Positions 7,587 to 15,399 of a DNA stretch of 24,403 bases are shown here, one piece after another. The DNA is taken from contig CALBGD010000436.1 in the NCBI GenBank assembly GCA_937893735.1, positions 1 to 24,403 on the forward strand. The letters run 5' to 3'. Every line of letters starts with the position of its first letter. Position 1 is the first letter of the stretch. The notes under the pieces are model-generated. The model was not told the origin of the DNA. It saw only the letters and a list, made by a program, of their open reading frames with translations, and did no database searches. The position numbers were made by a program, and so were the translations under genes. This DNA comes from an uncultured Clostridia bacterium. GTDB taxonomy: Bacteria > Bacillota > Clostridia > Oscillospirales > Ruminococcaceae.

Positions 7587-8605
7587 TGAAGATGATCGTA
7601 ACAGGCGGCGCGGGATTCATCGGCGGCAATTTCGTGCACTATATGCTCAAGACCCACCCGGATTACCGTATAATATGCCTTGACTGCCTCACCTATGCAG
7701 GCAACATGGAGACCCTCGCGCCCGTGATGGACAACCCGAACTTCCGCTTCTGCAAGGTGGATATCACCGACCGCGACGCGGTTTTTCAGGTATTCGAGGA
7801 GGAACACCCCGACATCGTTGTGAATTTTGCGGCTGAGAGCCACGTTGACCGCTCCATCGAGAACCCAGGCGTGTTCCTGAACACCAACATAATAGGCACC
7901 CAGACCATGATGGACGCCTGCCGCAAGTACGGCATCAAGCGCTATCATCAGGTCTCCACGGACGAGGTCTACGGCGACCTGCCGCTCGACAGACCCGACC
8001 TGTTCTTCACTGAGGAGACCCCGATACATACCTCCAGCCCGTATTCCGCCTCCAAGGCGGGCGCTGACCTGCTGGTTCAGGCTTACCACAGGACCTTCGG
8101 TCTGCCGGTGACTATCTCCAGATGCTCCAACAACTACGGGCCGTATCACTTCCCGGAGAAGCTCATTCCGCTGATGATAGCCAACGCGCTGAACGACAAG
8201 CCGCTTCCCGTTTACGGCGAGGGACTTAACGTCCGCGACTGGCTGTACGTTGAAGACCACTGCCGCGCCATCGACCTCATTATCCACAAGGGCACCGTCG
8301 GCGAGGTATACAACATCGGCGGCCACAACGAGATGAAAAACATCGACATCGTAAAGATGATCTGCAAGGCGCTCGGCAAGCCGGAGAGCCTCATCACCCA
8401 TGTAACAGACCGCAAGGGTCACGATATGCGCTATGCTATCGACCCCACCAAGATACATAACGAGCTCGGCTGGCTCCCGGAAACAAAGTTCGCGGACGGT
8501 ATCCAGAAGACGATTCAGTGGTATCTCGACAACCGCGATTGGTGGGAGCACATCATAAACGGCGAGTATCAGGATTACTATGCAAGAATGTATGGAGAAA
8601 GGTAA
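7586..8605 (+). CDS. rmlB: dTDP-glucose 4,6-dehydratase RmlB
   Basis: A 339-residue extended short-chain dehydrogenase. The NAD-binding TGGAGFIG is at 6-13, the catalytic STDEVYGD follows near 130, and Tyr153/Lys157 form the YSASK pair. It converts dTDP-glucose to dTDP-4-keto-6-deoxyglucose, the direct substrate of WecE. It starts in a TAATG overlap with rmlA and shares that gene's high GC and C-ending codon use (about 60% GC in 8221-8280). A 322-codon frame on the opposite strand is only a shadow of this codon bias. Confidence 0.96.
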   Translation: MKMIVTGGAGFIGGNFVHYMLKTHPDYRIICLDCLTYAGNMETLAPVMDNPNFRFCKVDITDRDAVFQVFEEEHPDIVVNFAAESHVDRSIENPGVFLNTNIIGTQTMMDACRKYGIKRYHQVSTDEVYGDLPLDRPDLFFTEETPIHTSSPYSASKAGADLLVQAYHRTFGLPVTISRCSNNYGPYHFPEKLIPLMIANALNDKPLPVYGEGLNVRDWLYVEDHCRAIDLIIHKGTVGEVYNIGGHNEMKNIDIVKMICKALGKPESLITHVTDRKGHDMRYAIDPTKIHNELGWLPETKFADGIQKTIQWYLDNRDWWEHIINGEYQDYYARMYGER

Positions 8606-8611
8606 AGTATT

Positions 8612-9685
8612 ATGAAAGTCACAGCAGTAATAATGGCTGGCGGAAAGGGAGAGCGTTTCTGGCCGCAGAGCCGTGCCAACAGACCAAAACAGTTCCTGTC
8701 GCTGACAAACGACGGCGAAACCATGATACAGAAGACCGTGGCAAGGCTGAGCGGTGTCGTTGATATCCAGGACGTATTTGTGGTAACAAATGAGACTTAT
8801 ATCGGGCTGGTAAAGGAACAGCTTCCCGACATTCCCGATGAGAACGTGATAGCCGAGCCTAAGGCGCGCAACACAGCTCCCTGCATAGCGCTTGCCGCAC
8901 AGATAATCAGGAAAAAATACGGCGACGCAGTAATGCTGGTGCTTCCGTCAGATCACCTGATAAAGTTTACGGAGATGTTTGTCGATACGCTTCGCAGTGC
9001 CATTGATGTGGCTGAAAAGAACAGGAATCTTGTGACCATCGGCATTACTCCGTCATATCCGGAAACCGGCTACGGATATATACAGTTTTCCGGCGCGGAT
9101 AAATCCATGCCCGGAGTTTACAGGGTGGAGCGTTTCGTCGAGAAGCCCAATATAGAACGTGCAAAGGAATATGTCAACGCCGGAACATTCCTGTGGAACA
9201 GCGGAATGTTCGTGTGGAAAGCCTCGTCTATCATTTACAATATCGAGCAGTTCCTGCCTGATGTCGCAGAAGGTACGGCGAAGATAGGAGCGGCATACGG
9301 CACCGATGCCTTTGAAGATACTCTCAGGGCGGTATTCCCCGGGCTCACCGCTGAATCGATAGATTTTGGCGTAATGGAAAAGGCAAAGGATATCTACACG
9401 ATCCCCGGCAACTTTGGCTGGGACGATGTGGGAAGCTGGCTTGCAGTCGAGCGTATAAATCACACCAACGAATATGGAAATGTCGTGAAGGGTGATGTTA
9501 TCAGCATAAACACCAAGAACTCCACCATCATCGGCGGAAAGAAGCTGATAGCGACCGTCGGACTCGAGGATATAGTTGTAGTTGATACCAATGACGCGAT
9601 CCTCATCTGCTCAAAGGATAGCACGCAGGATATCAAGAAGATCATTGAAAATCTTAAGATCTGCAACCGGAGCGAGCTGATCTGA
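8612..9685 (+). CDS. manC: Mannose-1-phosphate guanylyltransferase (short form)
   Basis: A 357-residue GDP-mannose pyrophosphorylase. The N-terminal MAGGKGERFWPQSR and RPKQFLSL are signature loops, followed by VLPSDHLI, FVEKPN and NFGWDDVGSW. The length corresponds to the single-domain form, without the C-terminal phosphomannose isomerase domain of bifunctional ManC/AlgA. It makes GDP-mannose from GTP and mannose 1-phosphate, so mannose or a mannose-derived sugar is expected in the polymer. Phosphomannomutase and isomerase must be encoded elsewhere. The gene overlaps the next glycosyltransferase by 1 nt (TGATG). Confidence 0.93.
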   Translation: MKVTAVIMAGGKGERFWPQSRANRPKQFLSLTNDGETMIQKTVARLSGVVDIQDVFVVTNETYIGLVKEQLPDIPDENVIAEPKARNTAPCIALAAQIIRKKYGDAVMLVLPSDHLIKFTEMFVDTLRSAIDVAEKNRNLVTIGITPSYPETGYGYIQFSGADKSMPGVYRVERFVEKPNIERAKEYVNAGTFLWNSGMFVWKASSIIYNIEQFLPDVAEGTAKIGAAYGTDAFEDTLRAVFPGLTAESIDFGVMEKAKDIYTIPGNFGWDDVGSWLAVERINHTNEYGNVVKGDVISINTKNSTIIGGKKLIATVGLEDIVVVDTNDAILICSKDSTQDIKKIIENLKICNRSELI

Positions 9686-10827
9686 TGAGAATTTCGGTCG
9701 ACGCGCAGCCGCTTATCAATCCGGTAAAATCAGGCATAGGATACTATGGACACTGCCTGGTAAAAGAGCTGAGCAGATCCCCTGAAGCTGAGCAGACGCT
9801 GGAGTTTTTCGCATTCCGCCATTCTGCGGAAAAGCTGGCCATTGCTGAGGAATATCGGGCTGATAATGTACAGCTTGACGCTTGCAGATGGTTCGCATCA
9901 AGAATATATCTGCTTGCCGCGTCGGTACTTCCTATCCCGCGGAGATTGTTTTTCCGCAACCGGACAGATGTGAATTTCTATTTTAATTTTATTCTGCCGC
10001 CGTGCGTACACGGGAAAAAGACCGTCGTTGTACACGATATGGTGTTCCGCGACTGTCCGGAAACTGCCAGCTTTAAAACCAAGCTGCTTCTTCGGCTGTA
10101 TCTGAAACGCTCTATGAAAAGAGCCGACCGTGTGATCACCGTGTCTGAATTCAGCCGGAGCCGCATAATGCACTTTTACGGCGTGCCGGAAGAAAAAATA
10201 AGCATAGTTCCCTGCGGTGTTGACTGCGACAGGTTCAAACCATGCTCAGACAGCGCCGCAATGGAAAACATCAGGCATAAGTATGGCATTCGCGGAAAAT
10301 ATATTCTGTATCTGGGAACCCTTGAGCCGCGTAAAAATATTCTCAATCTTGTTAAGGCATATCAGGCTTTCACTGAAAATAAGACTGACTTCCCTGCGCT
10401 GGTGATATCCGGCGGAAAGGGCTGGCTGTATGACGAAATATTCGCCTATATAAAGGAAAACGGCTTGGAGGACAGGATCATCTTTACCGGCTATATCGCC
10501 GATGATGAAAAGGCGCCATTGCTCAGCGGGGCAGAGTTTTTCTGCTTTCCGTCACTGTACGAGGGATTCGGTATGCCTATCCTTGAGGCAATGGCGTGCG
10601 GCACGCCTGTGCTTACCTCAAATGCGGCCTCCATGCCCGAGGTAGGCGGCAGCGCCTGCGAATACTGCGACCCGCTTTCCGCAGAAGATATTAAAAACAA
10701 GCTGGAGCTGCTCTGGGATTCACCCGGACGCAGACGCGAGCTTTCTGAACTTGGTCTGCGCCGTGCACGGCTTTTTAGCTGGCGATCCTCGGCTGAAAAG
10801 CTGATGGGTATTTTCAGCGAGCTCTGA
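9685..10827 (+). CDS. GT4 family glycosyltransferase
   Basis: A 380-residue GT-B enzyme with an N-terminal acceptor domain (VDAQPLINPVKSGIGYYG) and a C-terminal donor domain marked by YLGTLEPRKN and the EX7E motif EGFGMPILE (Glu293, Glu301) followed by AMACGTPV. The GIGYYGHCLVKEL start resembles mannosyltransferases of capsule and O-antigen clusters. It directly follows manC with translational coupling, so GDP-mannose is a plausible donor, but the sequence alone does not prove the sugar. Confidence 0.9.
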   Translation: MRISVDAQPLINPVKSGIGYYGHCLVKELSRSPEAEQTLEFFAFRHSAEKLAIAEEYRADNVQLDACRWFASRIYLLAASVLPIPRRLFFRNRTDVNFYFNFILPPCVHGKKTVVVHDMVFRDCPETASFKTKLLLRLYLKRSMKRADRVITVSEFSRSRIMHFYGVPEEKISIVPCGVDCDRFKPCSDSAAMENIRHKYGIRGKYILYLGTLEPRKNILNLVKAYQAFTENKTDFPALVISGGKGWLYDEIFAYIKENGLEDRIIFTGYIADDEKAPLLSGAEFFCFPSLYEGFGMPILEAMACGTPVLTSNAASMPEVGGSACEYCDPLSAEDIKNKLELLWDSPGRRRELSELGLRRARLFSWRSSAEKLMGIFSEL

Positions 10828-10861
10828 CAGCTCCATGCTTTTTAGATAAACATTATATTGC

Positions 10862-10867
10862 AGGAGA
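10862..10867 (+). promoter_or_regulatory. Ribosome binding site fixing the wzm start
   Basis: AGGAGA ends 5 nt before the ATG at 10873. A possible in-frame TTG at 10858 lies upstream of this site and is therefore rejected as the start. Confidence 0.8.
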
Positions 10868-10872
10868 TAACA

Positions 10873-11649
10873 ATGAAACTCATTAAGGAAATATATTCAT
10901 ACAGAGAGATGATAACAAGCCTTGTCAGAAAGGAGCTGCGCGGCAGATATAAAGGTTCAGTCCTTGGTTTTTTCTGGACATTTCTTAATCCCTTGCTTCA
11001 GCTGTTGGTGTATAACATTGTTTTTGCAGTAATTTTACAAAACGGCATCGACAAGTATTATCTGTTCCTTTTCGTCGGCCTTGTGCCATGGTTCTTTTTC
11101 AACAGCTGTATCACTGCCGGTTCCACCTGTATTATCGGTCAGAAATCGCTTGTTACCAAGATATATTTCCCCAGAGAAGTCATACCGATATCCCATACCA
11201 TAACAAACTTTGTAAATATGCTCCTCAGCTTTATTATTATATTCATTATTGTTGCAATAGCACAGGTAGGTATAAGTTTTGAGGCGCTTTTGTTCCTTCC
11301 GCTCGTAATGGCGGTCGAATTTGTAATGTGCATGGGCGTTACTTTTATTGTTTCTGCTGTCACAGTTTATTTCAGAGACATGGAACATATTCTCGGCATC
11401 ATTTCAATGGCGTGGATGTATCTCACACCTGTAATGTACAGTGAAACTATGATACCGGAAAAGGTCCGCTTCCTGTTCAGATTGAATCCTATGAGCTCTG
11501 TGATACAGTCGTACCGGGATATACTGTATTATAAGCAGATACCTGATGTGCTGGTGCTGCTTGAGTCTCTGGCTTTCGGCGTCGTGATACTTGGCGTTGG
11601 TGTGTTTGTGTTTACTCACCTTAAGAAGCGCTTTGCGGAGGAATTATAA
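10873..11649 (+). CDS. wzm: ABC-2 type polysaccharide export permease Wzm
   Basis: A 258-residue integral membrane protein with about six helices. The N-terminal amphipathic region ends in RKELRGRYKGSVLGFFWTFL, a hallmark of Wzm/TagG-type ABC-2 permeases, and the later LTPVMYSETMIPE and LNPMSSVIQSYRD are also typical. It forms the membrane channel for export of an undecaprenyl-linked polysaccharide made in the cytoplasm. Its stop overlaps the wzt start by 1 nt, which supports a Wzm/Wzt pair. Confidence 0.93.
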   Translation: MKLIKEIYSYREMITSLVRKELRGRYKGSVLGFFWTFLNPLLQLLVYNIVFAVILQNGIDKYYLFLFVGLVPWFFFNSCITAGSTCIIGQKSLVTKIYFPREVIPISHTITNFVNMLLSFIIIFIIVAIAQVGISFEALLFLPLVMAVEFVMCMGVTFIVSAVTVYFRDMEHILGIISMAWMYLTPVMYSETMIPEKVRFLFRLNPMSSVIQSYRDILYYKQIPDVLVLLESLAFGVVILGVGVFVFTHLKKRFAEEL

Positions 11650-12926
11650 TGTCTAATATAAAAAATGATGATAAAGAAACCGTCATTTCAGTAAAAAATG
11701 TTTCCAAGAAGTTCAGAGTGTATTTTGATAAGGGGAGCAGCCTTAAGGAGCGTATTCTTTTCAGGGAGCGAAACCGCTATGAAGAGCGCGAGGTGCTGAA
11801 TGATATTTCCTTTGACGTGAAAAAGGGCGATGCATTGGGGCTTATCGGTCAGAACGGCTGTGGAAAGAGCACTATGCTGAAGCTCCTTACACGTATAATG
11901 TATCCGAATTCCGGCACCATACAGGTCAAGGGGCGCGTATCCAGCCTGATCGAGCTCGGCGCGGGCTTCCACCCTGATATGAGCGGAAGAGAGAATATAT
12001 ATATCAATGCCTCGATCTTCGGCTTGTCAAAAAAGGAAATAGACAGCCGTCTTAATGATATCATTGATTTTTCAGAGCTTCACGATTATATCGATAACCC
12101 TGTGCGTACCTATTCCTCGGGTATGTATACACGCCTTGCGTTTTCGGTCGCGGTAAATGTTGACGCTGACATACTCCTGATCGATGAGATACTTGCAGTT
12201 GGTGACGCAAGTTTTCAGAGCAAGTGCTTCAACAAGATGATGGACATTAAGGCAAAGGGAACCACGATAGTACTGGTCTCACACGCCCTTGGCGATGTTG
12301 AGAAGGTATGCAACAAAGCGATCTGGATAAAAAACGGAAAGATAGGCATGAGTGGAACTCCGCATGATGTTGTGCCGCATTATCTGGACTGGATAATGGG
12401 GAAGGACTCCGAGGAAAAGAAATCGCTCCCGACTGTTGAGGAAAATGCTGAGACTCCGGCGGAGCCGATCGAAAAGACAGAGGAAAACAATGGAGATGTC
12501 GGAAATAAACAGGTCGAGATAGTTGAATACAAAATTTATAACACCGCCGAGCAAAGGGAAAGCAGCAAATTTGCCGTTGGCGATGGCGTCAGATTTATGA
12601 TAAAGTACAGAAGGAATGACCAGAGCCTTAAATCGGCAATGGCAAGTATGCTCATAAGGCGGAATGACGGGACGATCTGCTATACCACCAATTCCCTGAT
12701 AGACACGGGAAAGAATATTCAGCTCAAGGATGATGGGATGATCGAACTGACGATCGACCCGATCCAGCTCATGCAGGGGAATTACTCCGTGGACATATCG
12801 CTGTTGGAGGACTACGGTCCGGTTTTCCACCAGATCAGCAATGCGTTTGAATTTGAGATATACAACACCAAAACAGATTATGGCGTGTTCAGGCCCTTCT
12901 GCCGATGGAGGCTGTCAGATGAATGA
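11649..12926 (+). CDS. wzt: Polysaccharide ABC transporter ATPase Wzt with C-terminal carbohydrate-binding domain
   Basis: A 425-residue ATPase. Residues 1-250 form the nucleotide-binding domain with Walker A GQNGCGKST (67-75), signature YSSGM (155-159), Walker B ILLIDE (175-180) and the switch His212. An acidic linker rich in Glu and Pro follows (about 255-285). Residues about 289-425 form a beta-rich Wzt C-terminal domain. In O9a-type systems this domain recognises the modified non-reducing end of the finished glycan before export. Its presence therefore suggests that chain length is set by a terminal cap, and the coiled-coil methyltransferase downstream is a candidate for adding it. The gene overlaps the radical SAM gene by 8 nt. 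Confidence 0.93.
   Translation: MSNIKNDDKETVISVKNVSKKFRVYFDKGSSLKERILFRERNRYEEREVLNDISFDVKKGDALGLIGQNGCGKSTMLKLLTRIMYPNSGTIQVKGRVSSLIELGAGFHPDMSGRENIYINASIFGLSKKEIDSRLNDIIDFSELHDYIDNPVRTYSSGMYTRLAFSVAVNVDADILLIDEILAVGDASFQSKCFNKMMDIKAKGTTIVLVSHALGDVEKVCNKAIWIKNGKIGMSGTPHDVVPHYLDWIMGKDSEEKKSLPTVEENAETPAEPIEKTEENNGDVGNKQVEIVEYKIYNTAEQRESSKFAVGDGVRFMIKYRRNDQSLKSAMASMLIRRNDGTICYTTNSLIDTGKNIQLKDDGMIELTIDPIQLMQGNYSVDISLLEDYGPVFHQISNAFEFEIYNTKTDYGVFRPFCRWRLSDE
12907..12911 (+). promoter_or_regulatory. Ribosome binding site fixing the radical SAM start
   Basis: GGAGG lies 7 nt before the ATG at 12919. This favours that start over an in-frame ATG at 12841 that lies deep inside wzt and would add 26 residues of no recognisable kind. 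Confidence 0.8.
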
Positions 12927-14268
12927 GATCCGAGAAGTGCTGTATTACTGCACACTGAGATGCAACTGCCGGTGCAAGCACTGCGATATAAGGTCTTTTT
13001 ACAGCGCCGGGGAAGAGATGGACTGTGCGGAGGTGCTTTCTGCGATAAATGCTTCAGAACAGACGCAGGGCAGCATGATAAGCATAACAGGCGGCGAGCC
13101 GTTTCTTCGCAGGGATATCATTGATTTCATTGTAAATGCAGTGGACAGCAGGACCCCGCATAATGTCGCAATAACCACGAACGGCTTTTTTACTGACAGA
13201 ATAAGAGAAACCGCGATGCGCGTAAAAAACAAGGAGCGCCTTGTTTTCAGCATATCCATTGATGGACTGGAAACTGTTCACGAGGAAATACGCCGCCTTA
13301 ACGGGATCTACAAAAAAGCGCTGGAATCGATCAGCTTTCTGAGCAATGCAGGAATACGCGTTGAGGTGAACACTGTAATACAGCCTGATAATGCAGAGAT
13401 GATACCGGTGCTAAAACGGCTCGTTGAAAGCATAGGCAGCAATGTCAGATTCACTCCGCAGCCGATGGTGACGTCTATCGCGCAGGAAAGCGGATTCTGC
13501 TATACTGACAGGTATATTGCAGGAATAATGCCATATCTTAGGACGCAGAACGATATATATTATGTCGTATCAAGGGGAAAGGCACTCATAAGGGACTGTC
13601 ACGCAGGCACCCGGAATCTTGTGATAGACCCTGTGGGAAAAGTATTCCCATGCGCCTTCGCAGTGGGGTATAACGATATCTCACGCGATGATTATGTTTT
13701 GGGCAGCATAATGGAAAGCAGTATCAGTGATATCCTCTCGTCGGACAGATACCGCTCCGTGATAAACGGAAAGGTAAAGCGCTGCGAAGGCTGCAATATG
13801 CCCTGTGACGCAGTGCGTGAACGTCTGATGTATAATGTCCCGCTTAAATATACCGAGGATATGCTCAGGGAGCATTTTTCCTCACCGTATATCAGCGCTC
13901 CGCTGTATGATTTTTCATGGGATTCTCCGGAATCGGACGGAGAACTGACATTCAGGTGGATGTGCAGTAAGGAATGCCGGGTGTTTTTAAGCGCCGCGCA
14001 GCTCAGAAAGGGCTCTGTCAGGATCAGATACCGGAATGTCCTTCCTCCTGAGTACAGCAGCGGCATGAAGCTCTATGCTTCCATATACGGCAGACAGACC
14101 GAGCTTCCGATAAGCAGCGGAATGAACGAGGCGGTGCTGGATTTTGAGCCGTCCGATGATGATTATGCGTGCCTTACGCTAAAGCTGAACCGATTATGGT
14201 CTCCTGCCGAGCTATTTGGGAACAGCGATAACAGACAGCTTGGCATACAGTGCTATGAAATAACATAA
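12919..14268 (+). CDS. Radical SAM/SPASM-like protein with C-terminal beta-sandwich tail
   Basis: A 449-residue protein with the radical SAM CX3CX2C motif at Cys15, Cys19 and Cys22, then the SAM-binding TGGEPF. A SPASM-like auxiliary cluster region has Cys227, Cys245, Cys289, Cys292 and Cys296. From about residue 320 a separate beta-rich domain of about 130 residues follows, ending with WSPAELFGNSDNRQLG. SPASM enzymes usually modify peptides or proteins, but no precursor peptide is visible nearby. In polysaccharide loci such proteins may alter sugars or synthases, and the substrate here is unknown. It starts with an 8-nt overlap with wzt and is followed by a pseudo-methyltransferase gene 16 nt away. 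The tail resembles that of the GT-C-like protein at 21044-23116. Confidence 0.85.
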   Translation: MNEIREVLYYCTLRCNCRCKHCDIRSFYSAGEEMDCAEVLSAINASEQTQGSMISITGGEPFLRRDIIDFIVNAVDSRTPHNVAITTNGFFTDRIRETAMRVKNKERLVFSISIDGLETVHEEIRRLNGIYKKALESISFLSNAGIRVEVNTVIQPDNAEMIPVLKRLVESIGSNVRFTPQPMVTSIAQESGFCYTDRYIAGIMPYLRTQNDIYYVVSRGKALIRDCHAGTRNLVIDPVGKVFPCAFAVGYNDISRDDYVLGSIMESSISDILSSDRYRSVINGKVKRCEGCNMPCDAVRERLMYNVPLKYTEDMLREHFSSPYISAPLYDFSWDSPESDGELTFRWMCSKECRVFLSAAQLRKGSVRIRYRNVLPPEYSSGMKLYASIYGRQTELPISSGMNEAVLDFEPSDDDYACLTLKLNRLWSPAELFGNSDNRQLGIQCYEIT

Positions 14269-14284
14269 AAAGTGAGGATCTCTG

Positions 14285-15388
14285 ATGGCATATAATTTAC
14301 CGCAGGTTATTCACTCCTCTATCCGCTGGGACAGGGAAACGGCTTTACGGCTTGAGGACCCGGTTTATCTTGATGGATACGGGATCCATGTGTTTTCTGA
14401 AAATGATGAAGACGGCATAATTCACGAAATTTTCTCGCGCATAGGTATAACTGATTCTATTTTTGCAGAAGCCGCCCTTGAACGCGGAGTGCACTGCAAC
14501 TGTGAGCACCTGCTTATAAACGGCTGGACCGGAAAAATATTCTGTCCGTCTCCGGAGCTGTTTTGTCAGGCGAAGGCTTATTATGACTCTGCTGTTTCAT
14601 CGGGTAAGCTGGATCTGATATGCAGCGCTGCAAGCGGTCCTTTTGAGATAGACTATCTTTCGATAGACAGCCCGAAAAATTCGTACCGCATCGCCGAGAG
14701 ACTGAAGTCTGGCCCGAATGTCGTTTCAGTCAGATACAACGCGAAATTCCCGCCCTATGATGTCTGGATCGCGTCCTGCGACGATATGGAATGGGACGGC
14801 TCAGATTATTTCGGCGCTTCGCTTAAAGCATTCGAGGAAATGTTCAGCGAAAAGGGTTACCAGCTTGTAGGTACCAACTATGCGGGCACAACAGCGTTCT
14901 TCGTTAAAAGTAAACTGGCGCGGGGAAAATTCCCCTTGCCGGCAACAGCCCAGGATCTGTACAACCCTTACCGCCGTGTGCAGTATGACGACATACCGGA
15001 TTCCGTGTCTTTCCTTGGAAACGGTCAGGAATACATAGACGATCCTTTTGCAGGCAGGAATAATGCGGATAGGATATTGTTTTCCAACGGTTTTATTTTC
15101 CGCGGAGGAAAACATATTCTGAGCAGCCTGTGCGGATCAATATATCTGAAAAGCGATGTATATCTGCCGAGAAAAATATGCATGAGATTATCCTGTGCAG
15201 ATACAGTTAATGCTTCTGTAAGGGTGTATGGATATACTTATCAGCGTTTTGTTCTTTCACCTGAAAGCTCCTGCATGGAAGTAATTGTTGAGCATGATTT
15301 CGTTAAAGATGATACCATCAGGATCGATATTGTGGCAGATAAAAAAACCGATTTGATCTTCACAGAAGAGATCGTTTTTGTTGTGTAA
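14285..15388 (+). CDS. Degenerate FkbM-like methyltransferase-fold protein, probably non-catalytic
   Basis: A 367-residue cytoplasmic protein. The segment IFAEAALERGVHCNCEHLLI, followed at once by NGWTGKIF, lines up with the SAM-binding start of a methyltransferase-like family I recall as VEIGVEDGxECNTxxLLxxGWxGLW. Further on, LSIDSPKNSYRI occupies the place of the family's LSIDIDGNDYWIW. RYNAKFPPYD, WDGSDYFGASLKAF and YQLVGTNYAGTTAFFVK match later conserved stretches. The acidic glycine-rich SAM loop and the DIDGND motif are both lost, which suggests a structural or binding role. A C-terminal beta-rich segment (about 265-367) is of unknown type. The family match is from memory and needs a profile search. 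It starts after a GTGAGGATC stretch with a weak site. Confidence 0.6.
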   Translation: MAYNLPQVIHSSIRWDRETALRLEDPVYLDGYGIHVFSENDEDGIIHEIFSRIGITDSIFAEAALERGVHCNCEHLLINGWTGKIFCPSPELFCQAKAYYDSAVSSGKLDLICSAASGPFEIDYLSIDSPKNSYRIAERLKSGPNVVSVRYNAKFPPYDVWIASCDDMEWDGSDYFGASLKAFEEMFSEKGYQLVGTNYAGTTAFFVKSKLARGKFPLPATAQDLYNPYRRVQYDDIPDSVSFLGNGQEYIDDPFAGRNNADRILFSNGFIFRGGKHILSSLCGSIYLKSDVYLPRKICMRLSCADTVNASVRVYGYTYQRFVLSPESSCMEVIVEHDFVKDDTIRIDIVADKKTDLIFTEEIVFVV

Positions 15389-15393
15389 GGAGG
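15389..15393 (+). promoter_or_regulatory. Strong ribosome binding site for a TTG start
   Basis: GGAGG directly after the upstream stop, 6 nt before the TTG at 15400. The next in-frame ATG (15433) has no such site and would remove the conserved-looking IDVAKIMNEI helix, so TTG is taken as the start. Confidence 0.8.
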
Positions 15394-15399
15394 AGCACC

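Noticed and set aside
7583..8551. A 322-codon open frame on the minus strand opposite rmlB
   Set aside because: rmlB is certain on the plus strand. The antisense frame is a by-product of its C-ending codon bias and resembles no known protein.
6711..8605. Complete dTDP-rhamnose pathway
   Set aside because: Only rmlA and rmlB are present. rmlC and rmlD are missing, and wecE explains the use of the shared intermediate.
10858..10872. Longer upstream start for wzm
   Set aside because: It would need a TTG placed before the ribosome binding site; the ATG at 10873 is correctly spaced.
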